Of a DNA stretch of 64,000 nucleotides, positions 20,610 through 34,374 are shown in pieces. The translations under genes and the position numbers were made by a program. Positions within the stretch are counted from its first letter, which is position 1. Each line of letters begins with the position of its first letter. The DNA lies in the NCBI RefSeq assembly GCF_000002425.4, contig NC_037273.1, positions 1,122,483-1,186,482 of the forward strand. Direction: 5' to 3'. Origin of the DNA: Physcomitrium patens (lineage: Eukaryota; Streptophyta; Bryopsida; Funariales; Funariaceae). The notes under the pieces were generated by a model that was given only the letters and a program-made list of their open reading frames with translations, did not search any database and was not told where the DNA came from.

Positions 20610-22402
20610 TGTTGTGTTGCAACACGATTATATGGTAAAAATATAAATAGAAAAGATTTATTAGTGTTTATTCATCTTGGATGTTAGAAATAGTGGCCAA
20701 TTCCAATGCCAATATTCAAGGGTCAGTTAATGTCACCCTATTGCTGCTGTATCATCGAACGAGATAACAGAGTATGCTCCACTATTATCATCGAACTAAG
20801 TACCTCTGTACCAACGGGACGACCAGAATCATTTTTTAATCTTACATGAAATAAGCCTAGTAAGTATATAGTGGTAGAGACACCCAATATGCTTGATGGA
20901 GGTGCAAGAAGATCACATCGTTGTTTTTGGTATAGACAGAATGGTGATTATGCTACTGAATGTCCCAATCCTAGAGCCATTGACAATTATGCGCCAGTGT
21001 GTGGGAATAGCAAGCAGTCGGGGCATACTTATCAACAATATAATATTCCGTTTAATTTTTATAATTGAGATGAGCAGATCCATAGTTTGAGAAAAATTGA
21101 GGGAATAAATCGAGGTCCTCAAGATTCTTCGGTAATTTGGATAGAATGAGTCCGAGCCATTCTTACTAAGAGTCGACAAAATTCAATATTCGGGTGAGTC
21201 TAATGTGATAGACTAATTTGATCCAATTATGAGGACATCCAATCTAGGTCTTATTATGGGCCTCTTGTCGAGTATGAGACCGAACTTGGTTGGACAATCC
21301 AATGAAGTCTTGAATACAGAGGCTTCAGTTCCATTTCAAGTTGTTCCGTTCTCTATATTGTTTTGCAGAAACGTCTTTTCTATATAACGATCCTCTTAGA
21401 AGCAAGATTTTCATGAAAGTAGGTCTGTTGTTGCAATTAAGAGTCGAAGGCGGAAGAATAGGGGACCTCACGGAGTAAAACGAAAAGAAAAGAAAAAGAA
21501 GAAGGCATTCTGAGATCAAGATTTTGTGGTCGGAGAGCTAGCTTCAAGTTCCTTCGAAAGGTATAGAATTGGATGTCATAGGGTTTGGGAGGACTTTTGC
21601 AATCATTGCTGAAAGTCAGTATTTGTACTAGTGATTGGATTTTCTTTTGCAATAAAGTTAAGGCTAATACTCTTGAGTATTTTGTGAAATTAGAAAATCT
21701 TTTGCAGTTGAAATTTAGAAGTGTCTTGAGGATTGAGTATGTTGAATGCATGCAAAAGTTTGTGTTAATCTGACAGAACAGATAGAAGATATTTGACTAT
21801 TAGTGTAAAGAGGTATCAAAAGTTAGCAGATTGTAGTTGTTTAGGGTTTTGTAATATCTGGAGATCTACCAGTTGGAATTAGGTGACTTTTGGCGTGATA
21901 AGTGGAGACTTCTAGGCAGCAATCAAGATAAATCAGTGTAGATTTACGGCATTTTCTTGCAACCTGTAAGTTAGATTAGATTAAAACTTCTTGAGCATTT
22001 AGAAGGCTTACAAAGACACTAGTGGTAGAAGTTTACAACAATCAGATGGTCAGATTGAGAATTACAACTTGCCAAAGCTCGCTGTCTAGGATTAAATTTA
22101 AAAGTAAAATAGAATAAAATTAAAATTAAAATTAAAAAATTAAAAAAATAAAATAAAATAAAATAAAATAATAAAGATTAATAAATAACAAAAGACTTTG
22201 TAATTATAATATCTTGAAGTTATTAAAAATAGTACTTTCAAATACTTTACATTGAGATTAAGCTTTTATATTGAAATCCGAAATAGTTTGTATTTAAATG
22301 GTTGAAATCCACTAGCCTATCTAGATACTTGTAAAACATTGTTTTATCTTCCATAGCCAGACGCCCGATGCATTTTCAAGTAAGATAGCACGTAACACGA
22401 CA
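20610..22402 (+). mobile_element. Solo LTR of the TE0 family, 1.79 kb
   Basis: Begins TGTTGTGTTGCAACACG and ends CACGTAACACGACA, the same termini as the LTR at 732-1965, with shared blocks along its length. CCGT (20606-20609) and CCAT (22403-22406) look like a worn 4-bp target duplication. Copy C has the empty site, TCCCCATCATAG at about 56781, so the insertion is specific to copy A. It is longer than the 732-1965 LTR because of an extra middle segment with zinc-knuckle-like coding. Confidence 0.7.
20865..21068 (+). pseudogene. Zinc-knuckle-like coding segment inside the TE0 solo LTR
   Basis: The plus strand reads CFWYRQNGDYATECPNP and then CGNSKQSGHTYQQYN, two CCHC-type gag zinc-knuckle-like units. 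The related LTR at 732-1965 has no counterpart, so this appears to be gag sequence carried within an LTR. Fossil state. Confidence 0.5.
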
Positions 22403-23172
22403 CCATTATAGTTGTAGAAGCATAATTCTTTGGATTTTGATTTGAGATCAATCAATCTACTTCTTTCAATTACATAACTTCTTGCCTCAGACTTTGAACT
22501 TCTTCCATAGGCATAAGAATAGTACCTTCATGATTTATATTGAAAATATGTGAAATTTCTACTCTTAAAGTATTGAGAAGCTCATGAAGATCTATAATAG
22601 TTGCAAATCTATTCTCACTTCTGTTGAGAGTAGCATCCATAATCTTTTCTTCCATAGACAATTCAAACAAATTCAAAAAGTTAAATGAGAGGAAGGTAAT
22701 CCTCAACCTCTAATATCAAATAAAAATTTCCACAAAGAGAGATAATCTACTCTCTTTAAGAAAAAGATGAGTATTAAAAAATAAAATTATTTGTTTAAAA
22801 GTGATAAGTCTACAACTTTCAAAATACAACAATAGAAGTAGGATAATCTACTCACTTCTAAAATAAGATAGAAATAGTAAGTTAGCACTCTTATCAAATC
22901 ATCAAGGACATTAATTACAAAGAAAGAAATCCTCAATATACTCTTATGACATTGAAAGAATTAAAAAGTCACTCAAAGATAATATATTATTAAACTAGAA
23001 TGACAATAGTTAAACATAGAGAAACTAGAAAGTCTTAAAATAAGACTAAAGACTAGAAAGGTATTAACAAGAGTAAAGAAGGCTTCACTCTTGCCTCCAT
23101 ATATATTCTTAACTAGGAGCTATGTGTCGATGTCTTGGGGGACCTCCAAAACATATTGATTTTGTAAGACAC

Positions 23173-24370
23173 TTGTGAGTGTAAATTTTCACTCCTCAAC
23201 CCAAGTTACAAAATGGCCTCAATTAAGAGTTGCTGGTAATTGATGGTATAAAGTGAAGTAGGCAATTATAAAGAAAAAAAGAAGAACAACTACAAAGCAA
23301 TTGAAACAAATGACATGAAGCAATTACAACACCTAAAATTAAATCATAATTTGTTCACTTTATTTTTACCTAATAAAAATATAAATTGAACAATAAATAA
23401 TATCTTTTTAGATAGGTAATTTTATTATCTTTCCAATGATATAAGAAACATATTAATCCGAATTATTATAAGTAAGTTATGAGGTTTTGAAGATATATAG
23501 TAAATAATTGAAAAGTGAAGTAAAAATATTTATCTCAAAGGTAACTTGCTTATAGATCAAGGATTCGAGCCTCACCAAGGCTCACATGTAGTATATAAAG
23601 GTGTCTGAGAGAGGCTACGAAGCCTTAGTCTTATCCTCTTAACTACCCTGAAGGTGCTATAATCCACATGGGACTTGTGCACTCTTCTTTCTATAAGGAC
23701 TATACTAGCTGCTAGTCCTCCTATTTTCTATTGGGAGGACCAAAATTTTTACAACTTTGACCTCACCATGGTATTTAAAAAAATCCAATTAGCCTCGAAA
23801 CCTTGTGTGGCCTTCAATTCTTGCTCCATTTCTTCATAAAGCTTCCAAAGTGGTAAAACTCATTTTTACCAAGATCTTCAAAATTGCTCTAATATTCCTA
23901 AAAAATTCTAAATAAATTCTAAAAAGTTCTATAATATTTTTATAATGCTGATATCCATTTAAGGTTACATTTTTCTACCTTAGAAATTTTTGATAATAAT
24001 ATAAAACAATTTAAATCTACTATCAATCCTATTATTTTATATCAATAACTAAAATGACATGATGTTCTTTCTCATGCTTCTTCTAACTACTAACATTTAT
24101 ATTTTTTATAAGTAATATATATAGATAGAAGACCAATTTAAATATAGATTTTAATAAATTATCCTTATTATTCAATAATAAATAAAAGTACTAAATCAAC
24201 AAAGATAATTGCCTCTAAGACTTACTAAGACTCCATTTCCACCACTAAAAATTTTATTTTCTATTTTTTTAAGGATTTTTATATTACTTACTATATCATG
24301 TTATTTAAAGCATTATAAATACATATTTTTATCCTAAAATAATAAATGAGTCAATTTGATGACTCATAAT
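23173..24370. mobile_element. 1.2-kb insertion with imperfect inverted ends
   Basis: Copies B and C and the 3' LTR of TE2 run straight through this site; copy A has about 1,198 extra bp. The left end TTGTGAGTGTAAATTTTCAC matches the reverse complement of the right end (ATTATGAGTCATCAAATTGA) in a worn inverted repeat. Each end is also a small hairpin by itself (GAGTG...CACTC and GAGTC...GACTC). Flanks show AC on both sides, so any target duplication is very short. No protein is encoded. A non-autonomous DNA transposon is the likeliest reading, but no superfamily can be named. Confidence 0.55.
23565..23582 (+). other. B-box-like word within the 1.2-kb insertion
   Basis: GGATTCGAGCC resembles an RNA polymerase III B box, as in tRNA-derived SINEs. 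I cannot fold a tRNA around it and see no convincing A box, so it is only noted. Confidence 0.2.
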
Positions 24371-24435
24371 ACGTATCTTAACTTGCAAGACAAGTTTTCT
24401 ATATGTGCATCATATAGTTAGCTTGCTTGTGCAAG

Positions 24436-24961
24436 TGTCATGGACATATATATATAAATCAATAACTACCTATACAATTAGATAAAAGTAAGTAAAAATA
24501 AATTAATTCCATAATATTTTCTATAGAAGCTTCTTTTAAACTTTATAGACATTGCTTTGACTCTATAGGTGTCTATAATTGATTTTTTAGGTAAGAAAGG
24601 TGATCAAAAAATTAGCCATGAGCCACACATTTTGATAGCTTGAAAAACAATCTTATTATATGGCACACAGATAGAAAACTTACCTTGTAAGTTAAGGCAT
24701 GTGTCTTGCAAAGTCAACACATATTAGAGGTCTTATAGGATGTTGTCACATAGCTCCTAATTAGATAATATATATAGAGGCAAGAATAAAGCCCTCTTCA
24801 TTCTTGTCAACTTCTTTCTTGCTTTTAGTCTAGTTTCAAGAGTCTTTAGTTTCTTTGTTTTTTAAAAATAGCCATTCTAGTTTTTATTTAATATTCATAC
24901 TTCTTTCTTTTCATTTTGTTATACTTGTTTATTTACTTTTATCAAGTTCTTGTCCCTCATT
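24436..24961 (+). repeat. TE4 5' LTR
   Basis: Aligns with the TE1 LTR throughout. ATTCTTGTCAA (24800-24810) below the TATA box and TTAATAAGAAT (24964-24974), two bases past the LTR end, are the worn counterparts of the TE1 self-complementary pair. Confidence 0.8.
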
Positions 24962-26032
24962 CATTAATAAGAATATACTTACAATGTCAAATCCTTGTCT
25001 TTTCTTGATTAAGAGTGGATTATCTCTTTTCTTTGACAAGTCATAAGCATATTAGAAGTTATAGATTACCTTCTTTTAAACTGCTATTGTTTTTAGTATC
25101 TTCTTTGATGTTCAATTCTCTCTTTTATATTACTTGAAAATACTTAGATATTTTTTTTAAAGTATTATCTTGTTAGAGCTTATTAAAATGAAGAATATAA
25201 TGGTACAAATGCAAGAGCAATTGAGGGGGTAGTACTTGTAATGCATCAATTTAATTTACCACCACAAGAAGACACAAGAATAATAAGAAGTAAAGATATA
25301 GATATGATTGGAGCTACTTCAATATTTTTACCAAATCATGTCCCTTTTCCTACAGTGGAACATCCTTTCTATACTAGAGAACCAAGTATTGCCTTGCTTG
25401 AGAAGTTTGATGGTACAAGATCAAAGTTTTGAAGATTTATCAATCAAATACAACTTGTGAATGAACTTCAACTCCAAAGCTATCCAACTCTAGGATCACA
25501 AGTTAGATTTATTGATACACTTCTTTCAGGTTCAGTATTATTATGGTTTTTATCTTTTCTTCAATGACGAGATCCAATACTTGATAATTTAGAGGCTCTC
25601 TTGACAAAGTTTTGATCCATTTATAAAGAACATGATGCAACTTGTGTTGCAACCAATAAGATATGTATTTTGCGACAAGACTATCAGTTTGTAATATTAT
25701 ATGCTACACAATTTTGACAACTTGCAACTGATATCAAGTAGGATGATGCTGCACTTATTAGCTAATTTTTTTATAGATTAAAATATGAGGTAAAGAAATT
25801 GATGCTTAACTTATCTGATCCTCAAACATTAAGTCAAGTGATTAACTTTGTTGTGAAGAGTGATAATTGACTTTTTAAATTTTGATTTGAAAGTCAAACA
25901 AGTGGGCTTCAATGTTTCTTTAATTAAATAGCAACACCAATGCCTCTTCAACATATACTTTTGGAAGTAGATAATATGTAAATTAATGTGGTACATTTCA
26001 AACTTCTTATTGAGCAAGAAAAGACTCATTCC

Positions 26033-29000
26033 TCTCAAAGACAAGTATATAATAAAGACAAATAAACAAGTGAGACTTTTTTCAAAGAAAGATGATAAAA
26101 TAGAAATAACTTGATATGTATATTAAAAAATAAACTCGACTGGCTATTGCCAAAAGTCAAGAAAATTAAAGATCCTTGAAACTAGATTGGAAGCAAAAAA
26201 AGAGTTGACAAGAAAGAAGAAGGCTTCACTCTTGTCTCTATATATACTATCTTACTAGGGGCTACATGGCAACGTTCTATAGGACCTCTAATTTGTGTTG
26301 ACTTTGTAGGACACATGCCTTAACTTACAAGGCAAGTTTTTCTATGTGTGAGCCACATAGTTAGCTTGATCTTCAAACTAACAACATGTGTCGTACATGG
26401 CCAACTTGTTGACCATGTTTCTAATCCCAAAAAGTCAATTAAAGATATCCATAAAGTCAAAGTAGCATCTATGAAGATTTTAGGAAACATCTATATTAAA
26501 TACTATAGAATTAACTTATTTTTATCTATTTTTACTTATTTTTACCTATTTATACATATAATTACTGATTTACATACATATATCTATGATATAATCTCCC
26601 TTTCTAGGAACAAGTTCCACGAAGAGCGATCATCAGATGCTGAAGAAATCTATGATGCGAAAAATTATATTCGCTATATACTCTGTTCTTTGTTCTCTTC
26701 AAAAATCATTGATAGAGCCTCTCAACAGTCGGTAGTGTTTTATACTAAGGCGGAAAGACCACCTACTTATTTGATCATTGTTGAGGCCTTCATAACTTTC
26801 TTTGAATAAAATATTTGGAACACCATTAGGAGTTGTTCCTTCTTCTAGTATTATTACTAAACATCGGGAGTCTCTTCAAAGGTCGTCATATCAAACGCAT
26901 TGTATCTCGCCATGTATTTGAGGAAGAACATGTCATTTTTAAAGATCTTTATCTCAATTGCATCGTCTTGAAGGTTGTGACAATCATAATGTCTCATCTG
27001 ACAAATCAGTAAACGAAGGCTATTGAGTCAAATCTACTGGTTATTGGTTTTCCATCTCCTCAGCGTCACAACTACAAAGAAGCTACAAACAAGGATTGAA
27101 AGTAGAATGTTATCTTGCTTAGATTTTATTTCTTTTATAATTAAGGTTTTCATCTTGATTTTAATGGATGTCATCGATAAAAAGCCTCCACCACCTTTGT
27201 TGCATTTACAAGATTCTTTATTGGCTCCCATGTGCACTCACTAATATAATTTCTACACCAATGGACAAGATATTTCAATTTATTCCAGCGTCGCCTTGAA
27301 TCTAAGACTTCTTCCACTTCAAACTCTTTACTATTGTCTACTTCTATAGGAGGAGGTGGAGCTTGTCTTCTTCTTGGTATGTCCACATTCTTCTATGGTT
27401 GAAGAAGAGACACGTGGAATACTGGATGAATTGTCATTGACTCTGATAGGTGTAAACGATATGCAACATGTTTGATTTGTATAGAAATAGAAAATGGTCC
27501 AAGCCTTCAATAGTCCAACTTGTTACAAGGACGAGTGGTCTTGATATTACGACGAAGTAACTATACCTTATAACCCATGTAGGATGGTGGTTGTTCCTTT
27601 CAATAGACATCCACATTGATCTTTTGTTGTTCTTTAGCTTCTTTTAACTACGCCTTTATCTTTGCATATAGCTCTGACAAATGAGTTCTGAAATCTTTAG
27701 AACTAAGATTATCAACTTTTGAAAAGTCAAAAGTATCAAGTCATGGATAATAATCATAATTGGCAAAGAAAAGTGTTTGTTTTGTAAAAGAATGTACAGT
27801 GTTATTGTAAGCAAACCCTGCCAATGGCAAAAGAGTTGTCCAATCATCTTGTTGATAGTTAATGGTACATCTTAAATACTGCTCCAAAACTTAACTAACA
27901 TGCTACGTTTATCCATCAATTTGAGGATGGAATGTTGAAGATAGTTTTAAATCTACTTTTAGAATCTTGGAAAGAGTTTGCCAAAATCTTGATATAAATT
28001 GAGTTCTCTTATCTGATATAATATCCTTGGATAATCCATGATAGCGATAGATATTGTCAAGAAAGAGCTCAGTTATTTCTTCACCTGTGATAGATTATGT
28101 ACATGATACAAAATGTGCCATCTTCGTAAAACGATCTACTATCACGAAAATAGAGTCATAAGAACTTGAGATTCAAAGATCCATGATGAAATCCATAGAA
28201 ATAGAAGAACATGGTTGTTCTAGAATGGATAATGGTTAAAAAAGTCCGTAAGGTCGATGACGAGGAGTTTTTCATCTTGAGCAAACATCACAAGATTGTA
28301 CAAAATCTTTGACTGCTTCCCACATTTGGAGCCACCAAAAGTCTTTAGATATTAGTTCCAAAGTTTTATTGAACCTAAAATATCTTGTTGTTGAAAAATC
28401 ATGACAAGCTTGAAGAACACGTAATCGAGCTTCATCTTCTAGAATATATAGGCGTCCCTCAAAATATAGTAGATTCTTCTTGAATTCAAACTTAGAAGTA
28501 TCATGAGACTTTGAAGGATTTTTCTTAATATCACGAATAAGAGGATCAGAAGACATACTTGATTGAACTTGCTTAATGAAAGTTGAATCAACAGTTAGTG
28601 TTGATTTCATTGCTCAAAGATGAAGATGCTCTAGCCTCAAGAGAATTATCTGTTGTTGATCAAAAGAAACATCTCCTTCCTTTGTTGCAAGATAAGATCG
28701 TCTAGAGAGTGTATCTGACAAACCTTGATGTTTTTTTGGTCGATAAGTGATCTTGAATTTGATTCTTGACAAAGACATACTCCAACGGGCTTGGCGATGA
28801 TTCAAAATACGTACTAACATAAAATATTCAAGGTTCTTGTGATCTGTATACACTATAACTGGGCTAGAAGTACCTTCTAGATAATAGTGCCATTCTTGAA
28901 ATGAATCCACAATTGGAAGAAGTTGTTTGTCGTGGATCTCGTATTTGATCTCGGTAGCTGAAAAGTTTTTGGAATGAAAAGCTATTGGGTGAAATTTAAT

Positions 29001-32000
29001 ATTAGTTCCCATTTTTGATAATATATCACCTTAAGCAAAGTTTGATGCATCTTTTTTCATAAAAAATAGCTTAGAAAAATTGACGCAATACAAGATTGGT
29101 GCAGAAACAAAGGTTGTCTTCAAAGCTTCAAATGCTACTTTCACTTCTTGATTCCTTTGAAGTTTGTCTTTGCAAGTCAAATGTGTAAGTGGAGCTACAA
29201 CTTGAGAGAAGTCTTTGATGAAGATCCGATAGTAGTTGGTAAATTTCAAAAAGCATTGGACATCTCTTACCATTTTTGGAATCTTCCAATCTATAATAGT
29301 TTGAAGTTTCTTAGGATCCATCATAAGTCCATCATTTGAAATGATGTATTCTAAGAAGTCAAATTGAATAGTGTGAAATACACACTTTTCTATCTTGGCA
29401 TAGAGTCTTGTATCTCTTAGTTTTAGTAATACATGACAAACATGAAGTTCATGTTCTTCTATGTTCTTAGAATAAATTAAGATATTGTCTAGGTAACAGA
29501 TAATAAAATCATCTAAAAACTCCCAAAAGACATCATTCATTAGATGTTGGAATGCTGCTGGTGCATTTGTAAGTCTAAAAGGCACGACGTTGTATTCAAA
29601 ATGTCCATACCTTATTCGAATCACCATCTTCCATTCATCTCTTATTTTGATGTGTACCAAATTGTATGCTCCCTGTAGATCTATTTTTGTATAGATCTTA
29701 GCTTGATTCAACTGATCAAAAAGTCCTGATATAAAAAGTGGCGGATGCCTATTTTTGATAGTGATTTTGTTGAGTCCTCAACAATCAACACACATCCACA
29801 ATGATCCATTTTTTTTCTTTACAAATAAAATTGGAGCTCTTACTAGAGATTTGGAATGGTGTATGAAGTTCTTGGCCAAATTCTCTTCAATATACTTCCT
29901 AAATTCAGCCAATTCATTTTGAATTAAATTATAGATTGGTCCAAATGGCAGTTGTGCTCCTTCTTGAAGGTCAATTGAACAATCATAGGAACGATAGTGC
30001 GGAAGAGAATCCGCATTCTTCTTCTCAAATACATCTTGAAAATCTTGATTTTGGCTTGAAATGCCACTTGAAGTCTTTCCACCAGTAGAAAGAAATGTGG
30101 CATAAATGACACAAGGTGATCCTTCTTTTGTAACATGCAAGAAAGCTCTTACATCTATAAATATAGGTTTAATTATACTAGACTTATGACTTTCTACTTG
30201 ATTAACTATGCTCTTAATTATACTTTCAAAAAAGTCAAGACTATGAGAAGTCCAATTTATTTTAGTATTATATTTTTTTAGCCATGATAAACCTAAAATG
30301 ACTAGATTACAAGGAGATCTAATGATATTAAATATTACAAAACTACTATGACCATTAGTTGTTATTTCTATAGGAAGGATTTTATGAGTAACATCTCCTA
30401 AAGACAACGGACGACCATCTATGACTTCTACATGAATAGGTTTAGTTTTCTTTATTAAAAAAATGCTATGTCTTTTAGCAAATTTTTCATTTAAGAAACA
30501 TGCTGAGGCTCCTGAATCTAGCAAAGCAGAGGCTTTGAGATGTTTAGGTCCTAGAATAACATTTATCGGAAAAAATGAAGAGGATTCTCAGGAGAGAATA
30601 GGACCTTCACTAGGTGTATTACAAGGTTTCAGCCACATAGTCCTGATTGTAGCTGGACAAATTCATTTTTTGACATACTATCTCCTTTGATCGCCGTACT
30701 CCTTATTTCATGGTTGCGTCGCTTCTTTAGGCAATATTGAGCAGTGTGCTTAGGTTCTCCATAATGTAAGTACAATCTTCTGTGATGATGATGAGTCTTT
30801 TCTTGCTCAATAAGGAGTTTGAAACATACTGCATCAATTTGCATATCTTCTACTTCCGAATGTATGTGTTGAAGAGATGTTGGTGTTGCTATTGAATTAT
30901 AGTTACGTTGAGGTCTACTTGTACGGTTCTTAGATCAAAATTTAAAAAGGCAAATGTAGCACTTCATAGCAAAGTCAATTGCTTGACTCAATGTTTGAAG
31001 ATCAAGTAAGTTGAGAATTAATTTTTTTAACCTCATATTATAATTTGTAGAGAAATTGGCTTATAAGTGCAGCATCATCCCACTTGAAATCAGTTGCAAG
31101 TTGTCAAAATTGTGAACCATACAACATTATTGATCGATTGCCTTATCGTAAAATATGGATCTTATTGGTTGCAATACGAATTGTATCATGTTCTCCATAC
31201 ATGGATCAAAACTCTGCCACAAAAGTCTCTAGATTATCCAATATTGGATCTCGTCATTTAAAAAAAGATGAAAAATATGATAATGCTGAATCTCAAAGAA
31301 GTGTACCAATGAATCTAACTTACGATCTTGGAATTGGATAGCTTTGGAATTGAAGTTCAATTACAAGTTATACTAGATTGATAAATCTTCTAAACTTTGA
31401 TCTGGTGCCATTAAACTTCTTAGATAGGACAATTCTTGGTTCTCTAATACTAGAAGGGTGTTCCACCATAGGAGAAGAGACATGATTTGGTGCAGATGTT
31501 GAAGCAGCTCAATCATTTCTTTATCTTCACTTCCTGCCAATCTTGTTGCTCCTTGTGTGGTAAATTGAATTGATGCATTACAAGTATTAATTCCCTCAAT
31601 TGCTCTTACATTTGTGCCATTACATTCTTCATTTCAACAAGTTTTGCCATGATAACACTTAGAAAAGAGAAGATGTCTAATATCACTTAAGACAAATAAA
31701 AGAAAAGACTTGAGAACAAAGAAAATACTAAAGAAAATATCAGTTTAGAAGAGGGTAATCCGCAACTTCTAATATGCTTATGTCTTATCAAGAAAAAGAA
31801 GTAATCTACTCTTAGTCAAGATTAGACAAAGATCTAATATTATAAGTGTACTCTTGTCAATCTGTGAAGGACAAAAATATGATAAAGACAAATAAATAAG
31901 TGAGACTTCTCTGAAAAAAAGATGATAAAATAGAAATAATTTGATATGTATATTAAGAAAGAAACTCGAATGGCTATTGCCAAAAGCCAAGAAAACTAGA

Positions 32001-32421
32001 AACCCTTGAAACTAGACTAAAAGCAAGAAAAGAGTTGACAGGAATGAAGAAAGCTTCACTTTTGTCTCTATATATACTATCTAACTAAGGGCTACATGGC
32101 GATGTTCTATAGGACTTGCAATATGTGTTGACTTTGTAGGACACATGCCTTGACTTACAAGGTAAGTTTATCTTTGTATGGGCTACATAGTTAACTTGGT
32201 CTTCAAACTAACAACATGTGTGGCACATGGTGAACTTGTTGACTACGTTTTTAATCCCAACAAGTCAATTAAAGACACCTATAAAGTCAAAGCAGCGTCT
32301 ATGAAGAGTCTAGAAAGCTTCCATACCAAATACTATAGAATTAACTTACTTTTATCTACTTTTATTTACTTCTACCTATTTATACATATAATTACTTGCT
32401 TCCATGCAGATGTCCGTGATA
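26033..32421 (-). mobile_element. TE5: chromovirus with both LTRs, inserted in TE4
   Basis: Minus strand. 5' LTR 31863-32421, gag about 31650-30690, protease about 30560-30230, reverse transcriptase about 29930-29250, RNase H about 29070-28660, integrase about 28640-27680, chromodomain about 27386-27180, accessory frame 27055-26633, 3' LTR 26033-26591. Both LTRs are 559 bp. Flanks ATTCC (26028-26032) and ATTGC (32422-32426) fit a 5-bp target duplication with one change. The LTRs differ at about 12% by eye, so it is clearly older than TE1. It is broken in many places, though a 248-codon protease/RT stretch (29778-30524) and a 226-codon RT stretch (29031-29711) remain open. Confidence 0.9.
31850..31860 (-). 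promoter_or_regulatory. Putative self-priming site of TE5
   Basis: On the minus strand TTGACAAGAGT lies two bases after the 5' LTR end (31863), the same spacing as in TE1. Its partner in the LTR is at 32035-32045 and now matches at 9 of 11 positions. Confidence 0.55.
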
Positions 32422-32691
32422 ATTGCCATGAAAAAGGATTGTACTCATATTATGGAGAATCTAAGCATATTATTCAACATTATCTAAAGAAGTAATGTAA
32501 TTATAAAATGAGGAGTACGAATGTCAAAAAAGATAATATATTAAAAAATAAGTTTATCAAGCTATAATAAGGACCATATGGCTAGAATCTTATAAAATAT
32601 TTAATAAAGATTCTATTCTCTTCTCAAAACTTTTTTTTACTTTATATTGAATATTATTTTAGGACCTAAATATTACAACGCGTTTGCCTTG

Positions 32692-33240
32692 TGTCAAGGA
32701 TATGAATCTCGAAGAAAAAAAATCCTCAATATACTCTTATGTCATTGAAAGGAACTAAAAAGTCACTCAAAGATGATATAATATTAAACTAGAATGGCTA
32801 TTGCCATAAGCAAGAAGTTTTGAAAGTCTCGAAATAAGACTAAGGACTAAAAAGACATTGATAAGAATGAAGAAAGCTTTACTCTTGTCTCTTTATATAC
32901 TCTTAATTAGGAGCTATGTGGCAATGTCCTATAAGACTTCCAAAATATGTTGACTTTGCTAGCCACATGTTTTAACTTACAAAGCAAGTTATCTATGTAT
33001 GCACAACATAGTTGGCTTGTTCCACAAGCTATTATATGGAGTTAACTTATTCTATAAGCTACCAATACATGGTTAACTTATTAGCCAAGTTTCTAACCTA
33101 CAAATACATTTAAAGTCAAAACCACATCTATGAAGTTTCTAGGAAGCTTCTCTAGAAGACTTTATGAAATTAATCCATATTTATTTACTTCTACCTAATC
33201 ATATAAGTAACTATTGGAGTAAATGTATGTGTCCATGACA
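32692..33240 (-). mobile_element. Solo LTR of the TE2 family in TE4
   Basis: 549 bp, TGTCAAGGATATGAATC ... GTGTCCATGACA on the plus strand, flanked by CCTTG on both sides (32687-32691 and 33241-33245), a perfect 5-bp target duplication. TE4 protease text resumes directly after it. Confidence 0.9.
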
Positions 33241-34374
33241 CCTTGTTAGATTCAAGAGCCTCAGTGTGTTTCTTAGATGAAGAATTTGCTAAAAGACTTA
33301 GCATATCTTTAGTGAAGAAAACTAAACATGTTCATATAGAAGTCATAGATAGTTGTCTATTATCTTCTAGAGATGTTATCCATAAAATCTTTTCTATGGA
33401 AGTAATAATCAATAGTCATAATAGCTTTGTGGTATTTAATATCATTAAATCTCTCTCTAATCTAATCATTTTAAGCTTATTGTGGTTAAAAAAATATAAC
33501 CCTTAAATAAATTGGATTTCTCTTATTCTTAATTTTTTTTAAAATATAACTAAGAGTATTATTGATCAAGTAAAAAATCACAATTCTAGTACAATTAAAC
33601 TTATGTTTGTAAGTGTAAGAGCTTTCTAACATGCTAAAAAAAAAGAATCACCTTATGTCATTTATGCTACATCCATTTCTAATTGTGCAAAGACTTCTAG
33701 TGGTATTCCAAGTCAATATCAAGAATTTCAAGATATATTTGAAAAAAAAAATATGGATTCTCTTCCAATATATCATTCTTATAACTGCTCAATTGGCCTT
33801 CAAGAAAGAGTACAATTGCCATTTGGACCAATCTATAATTTATCACAAAATGAATTGACTAAACTTAAGGAGTATATTGAAGAAAATCTAATCAAGAACT
33901 TCATATACCATTCCAAATTTCCAACAAAATCTCTTATTCTATTTGTAAAGAAAAAAAATAAAACATTGCGGATGTATATTGATAATCAAGGATTTAATAA
34001 GATCACCATCTAGAATAGGTTTCTACTACTTTTAACATCTAGACTTTTTGATCAATTGAATCAAACTAAGATCTATACAAAAATGGATCTACAAGGAGCA
34101 TATAACTTGGTACATATTAAAGAAGGAAATAAATCAAAGATTGTATTTTGAATGAGATATGAATATTTTGAATTAAATGTCATGCTTTTTAGACTTACAA
34201 ATATATCAAAAGCTATTTAAGATCTTATGAATGATATTTTTTGAGAGTTTTTGGACGATTTTTTTGTTTGATATCTAGATGAAATCTTGATCTATTGTAA
34301 GAATACAAAAGAACATAAACTATATGTACAATGTGTGTTATAGAAATTAGAATGTATTGAGATTTTTACATATA

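Larger units (their letters stand above)
18015..24435 (-). mobile_element. TE2 copy A: short chromovirus derivative with nested insertions
   Basis: Minus-strand element. 3' LTR 18015-18553 (begins TGTCACGGATATAC on the minus strand), accessory frame 18594-19016, protease and gag C-terminus region about 19380-20609, gag N-terminus and leader about 22403-22899, 5' LTR from 22900. No reverse transcriptase, RNase H or integrase is recognisable in any of its three copies in the window, so it looks like a non-autonomous derivative. It is broken. It was later hit by a TE0 solo LTR (20610-22402), an inverted-ended insertion (23173-24370), and TE4, whose LTR starts at 24436 inside the TE2 5' LTR. Confidence 0.8.

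Noticed and set aside
23565-23582. tRNA pseudogene or SINE
   Set aside because: Only the B box is convincing; no A box at the right distance, and no tRNA-like fold.
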